Assembly: GCF_000744785.1 (NCBI RefSeq)
Contig: NZ_JQMO01000003.1
Coordinates: 4,650,001-4,714,000 of the forward strand
Direction of reading: 5' to 3'
DNA from: Kitasatospora azatica KCTC 9699
GTDB taxonomy: Bacteria > Actinomycetota > Actinomycetes > Streptomycetales > Streptomycetaceae
Length of the DNA: 64,000 nucleotides
The notes beneath the pieces are model-generated. The model did no database searches. It was given only the letters and a program-made list of their open reading frames with translations, and was not told the DNA's origin. Below are positions 8,426 to 15,826 of the stretch, one piece after another. The position numbers were made by a program, and so were the translations under genes. Positions within the stretch are counted from its first letter, which is position 1; every line of letters starts with the position of its first letter.

Positions 8426-9589
8426 GTGGCCAGTATGCCGAAAACCCTCATCGTCACCAACGACTTTCCCCCGCGCCCAGGCGGAATCCAGCAGTTCATC
8501 CACAACATGGCGGTCCGCCAGCCGGCGGGCAGCATTGTGGTGTATGCCTCATCCTGGCGGGACCGCGGTGACGGCAAGGGGCGCGAGACGGCCCGGTTCG
8601 ACGCCGAGCAACCCTTTCCGGTGATCCGGGACCGCACCACGATATTGCTGCCGACCCCACGGGCCACCCGGCGGGCCGCCGAGATCCTGCGGGCCGAGGG
8701 CTGCGACACGGTCTGGTTCGGGGCGGCCGCCCCGCTCGGGCTGATGGCCCCGGCGCTGCGCCGGGCCGGGGCGGGACGGCTGCTCGGCATGACGCACGGC
8801 CACGAGGCCGCCTGGGCCCAGCTGCCGGGCGCGCGGCAGCTGCTGCGGCGGATCGGCGAGGGCACCGACACGCTCACCTACCTCGGCGAGTACACCCGCT
8901 CGCGGATCGCCGACGCGATCGGCCCCGGACCGGCCGCGCGGATGGCGCACCTGCCGCCGGGGGTGGACGAGAAGACCTTCCACCCCGGCTCGGGCGGGGC
9001 CGAGGTGCGCGAGCGGCTGGGACTGACGGACCGTCCGGTGGTGGTCTGCGTCTCCCGGCTGGTGCCGCGCAAGGGGCAGGACACGCTGATCGAGGCGATG
9101 CCGCGGATCCTGGCGGCCCAGCCGGACGCCGTGCTGCTGATCGTCGGCGGCGGGCCCTACCAGGCGGACCTGCGGCGGCTCGCCGAGTCGACCGGGGTGG
9201 CCCGGTCGGTGGTCTTCACCGGCCCGGTGCCGTGGTCGGAGCTGCCGGCGCACTACGGCGCGGGCGACGTGTTCGCGATGCCGTGCCGGACCCGGCGCGG
9301 GGGGCTGGACGTGGAGGGGCTCGGGATCGTCTACCTGGAGGCCTCGGCCACCGGCCTGCCGGTGGTCGCGGGGGACTCCGGCGGCGCCCCGGACGCGGTG
9401 CTGGAGGGCGAGACCGGCTACGTGGTGCCCGGCGGGTCCGCGGCGGCCGTGGCCGAGCGGGTGGCCGAGCTGCTGGGCGACGAGGCGCTGCGCCGCAAGA
9501 TGGGCGAGGCGGGCCGCCGCTGGGTGGAGGACGCCTGGCGCTGGGACCTGCTGGCCGAGCGGCTGGGCGTCCTCCTGGCGGGCGCGTAG
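8426..9589 (+). CDS. pimB: GT4 alpha-mannosyltransferase, PimB-like
   Basis: 387 residues. A GT-B fold with the N-terminal Rossmann opening TLIVTNDFPPRPGGIQ, the donor-site motif SRLVPRKGQD and the catalytic EGLGIVYLEA segment. This is the pattern of PimB', which adds the second mannose to phosphatidylinositol monomannoside from GDP-mannose at the cytoplasmic face. The neighbourhood (GT87 enzyme, FadD-like ligase, SRPBCC, ArsA-like) matches the M. tuberculosis pimB' region, strengthening the call. GTG 8426 is used here; ATG 8435 is equally possible. Confidence 0.85.
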   Translation: MASMPKTLIVTNDFPPRPGGIQQFIHNMAVRQPAGSIVVYASSWRDRGDGKGRETARFDAEQPFPVIRDRTTILLPTPRATRRAAEILRAEGCDTVWFGAAAPLGLMAPALRRAGAGRLLGMTHGHEAAWAQLPGARQLLRRIGEGTDTLTYLGEYTRSRIADAIGPGPAARMAHLPPGVDEKTFHPGSGGAEVRERLGLTDRPVVVCVSRLVPRKGQDTLIEAMPRILAAQPDAVLLIVGGGPYQADLRRLAESTGVARSVVFTGPVPWSELPAHYGAGDVFAMPCRTRRGGLDVEGLGIVYLEASATGLPVVAGDSGGAPDAVLEGETGYVVPGGSAAAVAERVAELLGDEALRRKMGEAGRRWVEDAWRWDLLAERLGVLLAGA

Positions 9590-9612
9590 CGCCGCGAGCG
9601 ACGACAACGCGG

Positions 9613-11403
9613 CTAACGCTGGTACAGCGCCTCGACCTCGGCCGCGTAGTCCTTGAGGACCACGTTGCGCTTGAGCTTGAGGGAGGGGGTCAGGTAGCCG
9701 TTGGCCTCGGAGAAGACGGTGTCCAGGATGCGGAACTTCTTCACCGCCTCGGCGTGCGAGACCGCCTTGTTGCCCTCGTCCACCGCCTCCTGGACGGCGG
9801 CCAGCAGCGCCGGGTCGTCCTTCAGCTCCGCCAGGGTGGCGGGCTGACGGTTGTTCAGCTCCAGCCACTTGGGCAGGAACTCGTCGTCGATGGTGACCAG
9901 GCAGGCGATGAACGGCTTGCGGTCGCCGACCACCATCACCTCGCCGATCAGCGGGTGCGCCCGGATCCGGTCCTCGATCACCGCGGGGGCGACGTTCTTG
10001 CCGCCGGCGGTGACGATGATCTCCTTCTTGCGCCCGGTGATGGTCAGGTACCCCTCCTCGTCCAGCGAGCCCAGGTCGCCGGTGGCGAACCAGCCGTCGC
10101 GCAGCGCCTCGGCGGTCGCGGTGGGGTTGTTCCAGTAGCCGGTGAACACCTGCGGGCCCTTGAGCAGCACCTCGCCGTCCTCGGCGATCCGCACCGCGGA
10201 GCCGGGCAGCGGCTGGCCGACCGTGCCGATCTTCGGCTTGTCGTCCGGGTTGAAGGCGGTGGCCGCGCAGGTCTCGGTCAGGCCGTAGCCCTCCAGCACG
10301 GTGAAGCCGATGCCCCGGTAGAAGTGGCCGAGCCGCTCGCCCAGCGGCGCGCCGCCGGAGATCGCGTGGGTGGCCCGGCCGCCGAGCGCGGCGCGCAGCT
10401 TGCCGTAGACCAGCTTGTCGAAGACCTTGTGCTTGAGCCGCAGCGCAAGGCCCGCCCCGCCCTGCTCCAGCGCCCGGCTGTAGGCGATCGCGGTGTCCGC
10501 GGCCTGGTCGAAGATCTTGCCCTTGCCGTCCGCCTGGGCCTTGGCCCGTGCGGTGTTGAAGACCTTCTCGAAGACCCGCGGCACGCCCAGGATCAGGGTC
10601 GGGCGGAACGAGGCCAGCTCGGCGGTGACGTCCTTGATGTCCGAGACGTGGCCGATCTTGGTGCCGGAGATCGCGGTGGCGATCTCGGCGATCCGGCCCA
10701 GCACGTGGGCCAGCGGCAGGAAGAGCAGCACCGAGCTCTCGCCGCTGACGAACAGCTCCGGCATCCGGGCCGTCACGTTGCCCAGCTCGGACAGGAAGTT
10801 CCCGTGGGTCAGCTGACAGCCCTTCGGGCGGCCGGTGGTGCCCGAGGTGTAGACGATGGTGGCGATCGAGTCCTCGGTCGGGACGGATCTGCGCTCGGTC
10901 ACCGTCGCGTCGGTGATCCGGGCGCCGGCCTCGGCCAGCTCGGCCAGCGCGCCGCGCTCGATCTGCCAGGTGTGCTGGAGCTCGGGCAGCCGCTCGCGGA
11001 CCGACTCGACCATGGCGGCGTGGCTGTCGGTCTCGGTGATCACGGCCACCGCCCCCGAGTCGCCGAGGATCCACTGGACCTGCTCGGCGGAGGAGGTCTC
11101 GTAGACCGGCACGGTGATCGCGCCCGCGCTCCAGATCGCGAAGTCGAGCAGGGTCCACTCGTACCGGGTGCGCGACATGACGCCGACCCGGTCGCCGGGC
11201 TGCACACCGGCGGCGATCAGGCCCTTGGCCGCGCGGTGCACCTCCTTGAGGAACGCGCTCGCGGTGACGTCCTGCCAGCTGCCCTCCAGCTTCCGGCTCA
11301 GCACCGCGACCTCCGGGCGCTGTGCGGCGTTCTGGTGCACCAGATCCGAGAGGTTGCCACCGCTCGGGACCTGGTAAAGGGCCGGAAGGCTGAACTCGAG
11401 CAC
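9613..11403 (-). CDS. Long-chain fatty-acid-CoA ligase (FadD15-like)
   Basis: 596 residues of the ANL superfamily. P-loop-like motif IVYTSGTTGRPKG, the A5 motif YGLTETCAATAF, GWFATGDLGSLDEEG and the C-terminal KKEIIVTAGGKNVAP are all present. It forms acyl-AMP then acyl-CoA from free fatty acid, ATP and CoA. GTG at 11403 is preceded by AGGAG (five-base spacing); the longer frame to 11499 adds residues that lack family similarity. It converges with the PimB-like gene across 23 bases. In mycobacteria the equivalent gene (fadD15) is also next to pimB'. Confidence 0.92.
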   Translation of the reverse strand: MLEFSLPALYQVPSGGNLSDLVHQNAAQRPEVAVLSRKLEGSWQDVTASAFLKEVHRAAKGLIAAGVQPGDRVGVMSRTRYEWTLLDFAIWSAGAITVPVYETSSAEQVQWILGDSGAVAVITETDSHAAMVESVRERLPELQHTWQIERGALAELAEAGARITDATVTERRSVPTEDSIATIVYTSGTTGRPKGCQLTHGNFLSELGNVTARMPELFVSGESSVLLFLPLAHVLGRIAEIATAISGTKIGHVSDIKDVTAELASFRPTLILGVPRVFEKVFNTARAKAQADGKGKIFDQAADTAIAYSRALEQGGAGLALRLKHKVFDKLVYGKLRAALGGRATHAISGGAPLGERLGHFYRGIGFTVLEGYGLTETCAATAFNPDDKPKIGTVGQPLPGSAVRIAEDGEVLLKGPQVFTGYWNNPTATAEALRDGWFATGDLGSLDEEGYLTITGRKKEIIVTAGGKNVAPAVIEDRIRAHPLIGEVMVVGDRKPFIACLVTIDDEFLPKWLELNNRQPATLAELKDDPALLAAVQEAVDEGNKAVSHAEAVKKFRILDTVFSEANGYLTPSLKLKRNVVLKDYAAEVEALYQR

Positions 11404-11661
11404 CACTGCTCCTGTCTGCGACGCTGCGGGACGGCAGGACGTTACTGCCCGGTAGGGAGGTTCGGGTAGGGGGGCCAGCCCCGGTGTTCGAAGTGTCACA
11501 CCGCTGGTCCGACGTCGATCATTCCGATTCGCACCCTACGACAGCACCGCGGTGACCCGTGGGTAGCCCCCCACGGGCGCGGGAGGACCGCTCGGCCGCG
11601 ATAGCCTTCGGGGGCACTGACTGGCACTGACGCCGGCACGGGACACAGCGGAGGCCCACCC

Positions 11662-12096
11662 ATGGCGGAACACACCAGGTCGAGCATCGTCATCGCGGCG
11701 ACCCCGGCCGAGGTGATGGCGGTGATCGCCGACTTCGAGGCGTACCCCGCCTGGACGGGTGAGGTCAAGGAGATCGAGGTACTCGGCCGCACCGAGCAGG
11801 GCCGGGCCACCGAGGTCCGTCTGGTGCTCGACGCCGGGGCGATCCGCGACGAGCACGTGCTCGCCTACACCTGGGACGACGACCGCGAGGTCTCCTGGAC
11901 CCTGGTGAAGAGTCAGATGCTCCGCTCGCTGGACGGCTCCTACGCGCTCGCGGCGGTGGCCGGCGGCACCGAGGTCACCTACCAGCTGGCCGTGGACGTC
12001 AAGATCCCGATGCTCGGGATGATCAAGCGCAAGGCCGAGAAGGTGATCATCGACCGGGCGCTCGCCGGGCTGAAGAAGCGGGTCGAGACGCCCTGA
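11662..12096 (+). CDS. SRPBCC / polyketide-cyclase-like lipid-binding protein
   Basis: 144 residues with a START/SRPBCC fold: an opening helix-strand SSIVIAATPAEVMAVIADFE, then VKEIEVLGRTEQGRATEVRL and the C-terminal helix with KRKAEKVIIDRALAGLKKRVE. Such proteins bind hydrophobic ligands in a cavity; the ligand is unknown. GGAGG lies eight bases before ATG. Its TGA overlaps the ATG of the ArsA-like gene, so the pair is translationally coupled. The same pair (Rv2185c and Rv2184c) stands beside fadD15 in mycobacteria. Confidence 0.85.
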   Translation: MAEHTRSSIVIAATPAEVMAVIADFEAYPAWTGEVKEIEVLGRTEQGRATEVRLVLDAGAIRDEHVLAYTWDDDREVSWTLVKSQMLRSLDGSYALAAVAGGTEVTYQLAVDVKIPMLGMIKRKAEKVIIDRALAGLKKRVETP

Positions 12097-13286
12097 TGAC
12101 CCGGGTGGTGCTGGTCACCGGTGACGCCGCCGCGGTACCGGCGGTGGCCGCCGCGACCGCCGTACGGGCCGCCGGCTCGGGGCTGCGCACGCTGCTGCTG
12201 GCCGCCGACGATCCGCACCGACTGCTGGACGAGCAGCTCGGCACCCGGCTCTCGGGGCGGGCGGTCGGCCTCGCGGACGGCCTGTGGGCGGTCCGGCTGG
12301 ACGAGCAGGAGGCCTTCCGGCACGCCGTCGCCGGACTGGACGGCAAGCTGCGCACCGGCTTCGAGCTGCTCGGCGTCGACCCGCTGGAGTCCGACGAGCT
12401 GACCGCACTGCCCGGCACCCGCCAGCTCGCCCTGCTGCGCGCACTGCGGCTGCCCGACGGCGCCTACGACCTGCTGGTGGTCGCCGCCCCGCCGCCCGCC
12501 GAACTCACCGCCGCGCTCGCGCTCCCCGAGCAGCTGGACCGCTATCTGAGCCGGCTGCTGCCCGAGCAGCGCCAGGCGGCCCGAGCGCTGCGCCCGCTGC
12601 TGGCCGCCGTGGTCGGGATGCCGATGCCGGCCGACTGGATCTACTCCGCCCGCTCCTGGGCGGCCGCCGAGCTGGCCGCGACCCGGGCGGTGATCGAGTC
12701 GCCGCGCACCTCGGTGCGCCTGGCGGTCGACGCCTGGTCCTGCTCGCCGGCCGCGCTGCGCCGGGCGGCGGCCGGGCTGGCGCTGTTCGGGCACCGGCTG
12801 GACGCGGTGGCCGCGCATGCCGGTCTGCCCGCCGCCGCGCTGGACTCGGCCGACCCGTGGCTGGCCGAGCAGGCCGCCCGGGAGCGGGACAAGCTGGCCG
12901 CGATCGACCTGGGCGTGCCGCTGCTGACGGCGGACCGGACGGCCGAGGGGCCGGCGGCCGTCGCGGCGCAGCTGTACCGGGAGTACCAGGGGCGCGAGTT
13001 CGGGGCCGGCCCCGAACCGGCCGAGCGCTGGCCGTGGACCGCCGAGGACCGGCTCGCCGAGGACGGCGTGCTGCTGTGGCGGCTGGCCGCTCCCGGTGCG
13101 GAGCGGGCCGACCTGGAGCTGGTCCGGCGCGGCGACGAACTGGTGGTCGGGCTCGGACCGTACCGTCGAATCCTGCCGCTGCCCGGTGCGCTGCGCCGCT
13201 GCACGGTGGCCGGAGCGGCGCTGCGTGACGGCGAGTTGACGTTGCGCTTCGCTCCTGACCCGGACCTCTGGCCGGCCCGGAAGTAG
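12096..13286 (+). CDS. ArsA/Get3-fold ATPase-like protein with degenerate P-loop
   Basis: 396 residues. The overall layout follows the ArsA/GET3 family: an N-terminal P-loop strand, a helical middle and a C-terminal HSP20-like beta domain (VVGLGPYRRILPLPGAL). The Walker A motif is not usable: where the family has GKGGVGKTT, this protein reads VTGDAAAVPAVAAATA with no Lys. It therefore may bind nucleotide weakly or not at all. It is coupled to the SRPBCC gene by a one-base overlap. I infer a role together with that lipid-binding protein; the biochemical function is unknown. Confidence 0.7.
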   Translation: MTRVVLVTGDAAAVPAVAAATAVRAAGSGLRTLLLAADDPHRLLDEQLGTRLSGRAVGLADGLWAVRLDEQEAFRHAVAGLDGKLRTGFELLGVDPLESDELTALPGTRQLALLRALRLPDGAYDLLVVAAPPPAELTAALALPEQLDRYLSRLLPEQRQAARALRPLLAAVVGMPMPADWIYSARSWAAAELAATRAVIESPRTSVRLAVDAWSCSPAALRRAAAGLALFGHRLDAVAAHAGLPAAALDSADPWLAEQAARERDKLAAIDLGVPLLTADRTAEGPAAVAAQLYREYQGREFGAGPEPAERWPWTAEDRLAEDGVLLWRLAAPGAERADLELVRRGDELVVGLGPYRRILPLPGALRRCTVAGAALRDGELTLRFAPDPDLWPARK

Positions 13287-13340
13287 CCGGTAGCGTCGAA
13301 CTGGGCTGCCCGTTGAGGGCGGCGGAGAGGGAGGGGTGCC

Positions 13341-13586
13341 ATGAGCGGTTCAGAACCTGTCGACAACCCCCTGGTCGACGAGGCGCGCAAGCTCGCCTCG
13401 GCCCTGACCGATCAGGCCCAGCAGGCCTTCGGCCGTTTCCGGGAGCAGAACCCGGAGGTGTTCGGGCACCTCGCGGCGGCAGGCAACGAGCTGCTGTCCG
13501 CCTACCGCGCGGCCATAGCGGGGCATGAACGCCGCTGGTCGGCGCCCGAGCGTGCGGAGTCGGAGCAGATCGACCTGGACGACTGA
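13341..13586 (+). CDS. Small conserved hypothetical protein (DUF5304-like)
   Basis: 81 residues, soluble and amphipathic, with an acidic end (EQIDLDD). ATG is preceded by GGGAGG at 13328-13335. It resembles the short DUF5304 proteins found next to the ArsA-like gene in streptomycetes, but that identification rests on memory of the neighbourhood and composition, not on a motif. A 14-base palindrome TGAACGAGCGTTCA begins at its stop codon (13584-13597). Confidence 0.65.
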   Translation: MSGSEPVDNPLVDEARKLASALTDQAQQAFGRFREQNPEVFGHLAAAGNELLSAYRAAIAGHERRWSAPERAESEQIDLDD

Positions 13587-13759
13587 ACGAGCGTTCAATC
13601 GGTTCCACGCAGCCCTTCAAGTCGTCTAGACCTCACTACCGAGCGGCACCTAGCTACTACCGACAGGTTCGAATCGTACGACTATTGAAGCCTTCCGGCG
13701 GGGTTCCCTGCGCCTTGTCTTCGGTTAATGTATGGCCAGGTGTGTACGGGAGCACGGCC

Positions 13760-13779
13760 GGGCGGATACCGTTCCGCCC
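13760..13779 (+). other. Hairpin in glucokinase leader
   Basis: GGGCGGA (13760-13766) and TCCGCCC (13773-13779) form a perfect seven-base stem with loop TACCGT, 31 bases upstream of the glkA start. It may be a leader hairpin or an operator. Confidence 0.35.
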
Positions 13780-13809
13780 ATCGGGCACGAGCGAATGACT
13801 GAGGGACAC

Positions 13810-14754
13810 ATGGCTCTGACCATCGGCGTCGACGTCGGCGGTACCAAGATCGCGGCCGGCGTGGTCGACGAGACCGGCGAGATCCTGGCCCGGACCCGGG
13901 TACCCACCCCGGCCGACCCGCAGTGGGCGGTCGACGCCATCGCCAATGCCGTGCGCGAGCTCAGGGAGCAGTACCGCGAGGTCACCGCCGTGGGCGTCGG
14001 CGCGCCCGGCTTCGTGGACCGCGACCGCTCCACGGTGATCTTCGCCCCCAACATCGCCTGGGAGAACGAGCCGCTGCGCACCCGGATCGAGGAGCTCACC
14101 GGCCTCGACACGGTGGTGGAGAACGACGCCAACAGCGCCGCCTGGGCCGAGTTCCGGTTCGGCGCGGCGGCCGAGCACTCGGACATGGTGCTGATCACCG
14201 TCGGCACCGGCATCGGCGGCGGCATCGTGCTGGACGGGCGGCTGCACCGCGGCCGGTTCGGCGTGGCCGGCGAGATCGGCCACCTCAACATGGTCCCGGA
14301 CGGTCTGCTCTGCGGCTGCGGCGGCAGGGGCTGCTGGGAGCAGTACGCCTCGGGCCGGGCGCTGCGCCGCTACGGCCGGGAGAAGGCGGCGGCCGACCCG
14401 GTGGCCGGCAAGCGGATGCTGGAGCTGAACGACGGGGTGGCCGAGACCATCCGCGGCATCCACATCACCGAAGCCGCCGAGGACGGCGACCCGCTGGCGC
14501 TGGACTGCTACGAGGAGGTCGCCGACTGGCTGGGTCGCGGCATGGCCGACCTGGCCGCGCTCTTCGACCCGGGCGTCTTCGTGCTCGGCGGCGGGGTCTC
14601 CGACTCCGGCCGGCTGCTGCTCGACCCGGTGGCCAAGGCCTTCGAGAAGTACCTGACCGGCGGGGTGCACCGGCCGCGCGCCGAGGTGGTGCTGGCCTCG
14701 ATGGGGTCGGCGGCGGGCATCGTGGGCGCCGGCGACCTGGCCCGCACCCGCTGA
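13810..14754 (+). CDS. glkA: ROK-family glucokinase GlkA
   Basis: 314 residues. The N-terminus TIGVDVGGTKIAAG is the ATP-binding phosphate-1 loop, VENDANSAAWAE holds the catalytic Asp, and CGCGGRGCWEQYASG is the ROK zinc-binding signature. The enzyme phosphorylates glucose with ATP. Known: streptomycete GlkA also mediates carbon catabolite repression. ATG 13810 has GAGG five bases upstream; ATG 13795 is in frame but less well placed. Transcribed alone and ended by a strong hairpin. Confidence 0.95.
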   Translation: MALTIGVDVGGTKIAAGVVDETGEILARTRVPTPADPQWAVDAIANAVRELREQYREVTAVGVGAPGFVDRDRSTVIFAPNIAWENEPLRTRIEELTGLDTVVENDANSAAWAEFRFGAAAEHSDMVLITVGTGIGGGIVLDGRLHRGRFGVAGEIGHLNMVPDGLLCGCGGRGCWEQYASGRALRRYGREKAAADPVAGKRMLELNDGVAETIRGIHITEAAEDGDPLALDCYEEVADWLGRGMADLAALFDPGVFVLGGGVSDSGRLLLDPVAKAFEKYLTGGVHRPRAEVVLASMGSAAGIVGAGDLARTR

Positions 14755-14780
14755 CCCTCCCTCAGGGCTGTTTCGTGGAC

Positions 14781-14808
14781 TACCGGCTCCGCCACGGCGG
14801 AGCCGGTA
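14781..14808 (+). terminator. Terminator after glkA
   Basis: TACCGGCTCCGCC (14781-14793) and GGCGGAGCCGGTA (14796-14808) are perfect complements separated by AC, a 13-base stem. It ends within the -10 region of the next gene, so termination and initiation are packed together. Confidence 0.8.
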
Positions 14809-14819
14809 GCGTGTCGGGG

Positions 14820-15596
14820 GTGACTGCTGCCGCCTCCGGTCGGATCGCCGACCTGCCGCCGTCCGGGCCCCAGGCCGACGGCGGCGAGATCGTCCGCGTG
14901 CTGAGCTACAACATCCGCTCGCAGCGCGACGACCGGCGCGCGCTGGTCCGGGTGATCAGGGAGTGCGGGCCGGACCTGGTCTGCGTGCAGGAGTCACCCC
15001 GGTACTGGCGGCCCGAGGGCCAGGCGGCCTGGCTGGCCCGCAACACCGGCACGGTGATCCTCTCCGGCGGCGGCCGCACCGCCGCCGGTCCGCTGCTGCT
15101 CGGCACGCTGCGGGCGCAGGTGCTGCGGCGGGCCGACCGGCTGCTGCCCAAGCGGCGCGGTCTGCACGCCCGCGGCTTCGCCACGGCGGTGGTGCGGATC
15201 GGCGGTGCGGTGCCGTTCGCGCTGACCAGTTGCCATCTGAGCGTCGATCCGCCGGAGCGGCTGACCCAGTTCCAGCTGCTGCCCGAGCAGTCCCTCGGCC
15301 TGCCCCACTCGGTGATCGGCGGGGACTTCAACGAGCACCCCGAGCACGAGGGTTGGGGCCTGCTGGCGAAGCGCTACCAGGACGGCTGGGCTACCGCCCC
15401 CTGGGGCGGCGAGTACACCTCGCGGCCCGGGGACCCGTTCCAGCGCCTCGACGCCGTCTTCGCCTCGCCCGGGATCGAGGTGCTGGCCTGCGGCGTCCCG
15501 TCGTTGCCGCGCGAGGAGCTGCTGGCGGCCACCGACCACCTGCCGGTGATCGCGGTGCTGCGGGTGCCGGCCGACCCCGAGCGCGCCGCGGGATAA
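14820..15596 (+). CDS. Endonuclease/exonuclease/phosphatase-fold protein
   Basis: 258 residues. Family motifs are VLSYNIRSQ (metal site Asn), LVCVQES (catalytic Glu), IGGDFNEHP (Asp and Asn) and the C-terminal ATDHLPVIAVL (Asp-His). This is the DNase I-like fold; members cleave nucleic acids or phosphodiesters of lipids and sugars. No signal peptide, so probably cytoplasmic. TAGCGT at 14807-14812 lies seven bases before GTG 14820, which suggests a leaderless start; GTG 14811 and 14775 are alternatives. Substrate not deducible. Confidence 0.85.
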   Translation: MTAAASGRIADLPPSGPQADGGEIVRVLSYNIRSQRDDRRALVRVIRECGPDLVCVQESPRYWRPEGQAAWLARNTGTVILSGGGRTAAGPLLLGTLRAQVLRRADRLLPKRRGLHARGFATAVVRIGGAVPFALTSCHLSVDPPERLTQFQLLPEQSLGLPHSVIGGDFNEHPEHEGWGLLAKRYQDGWATAPWGGEYTSRPGDPFQRLDAVFASPGIEVLACGVPSLPREELLAATDHLPVIAVLRVPADPERAAG

Positions 15597-15610
15597 CGGT
15601 TTCTGACGGT

Positions 15611-15634
15611 GTGAACGTTCCGGTGAACGTTCCG
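15611..15634. repeat. Tandem 12-base repeat upstream of collagenase
   Basis: GTGAACGTTCCG occurs twice in direct succession (15611-15622, 15623-15634). Each copy contains the palindrome AACGTT. About 40 bases further on, TGTGATGTA and TACATGTCACA (15669-15695) make an imperfect palindrome. Both could be binding sites controlling the collagenase. The 230-base gap between genes holds no other feature I can support. Confidence 0.6.
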
Positions 15635-15826
15635 CCCTGCTCGCCCGGACGGATGTCTTCACGGGCCATGTGATGTATGCAATGGTACATGTCACACGCC
15701 CCACCGTGTGCAAGCGTTGACGGAACCCCACTGCACTGACGATCCGTCATGCCCGCTGCCTGCCACGGTCCTCACCGTCCGGTCCGCACGTCCCAAGTGC
15801 GGCCCCCCACACCGGGAGACCCCCAC

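Noticed and set aside
8549..11158. Long minus-strand frame across the PimB-like gene
   Set aside because: Part of it is an out-of-frame reading of the acyl-CoA ligase and the rest antisense to the mannosyltransferase; no start or domain of its own.
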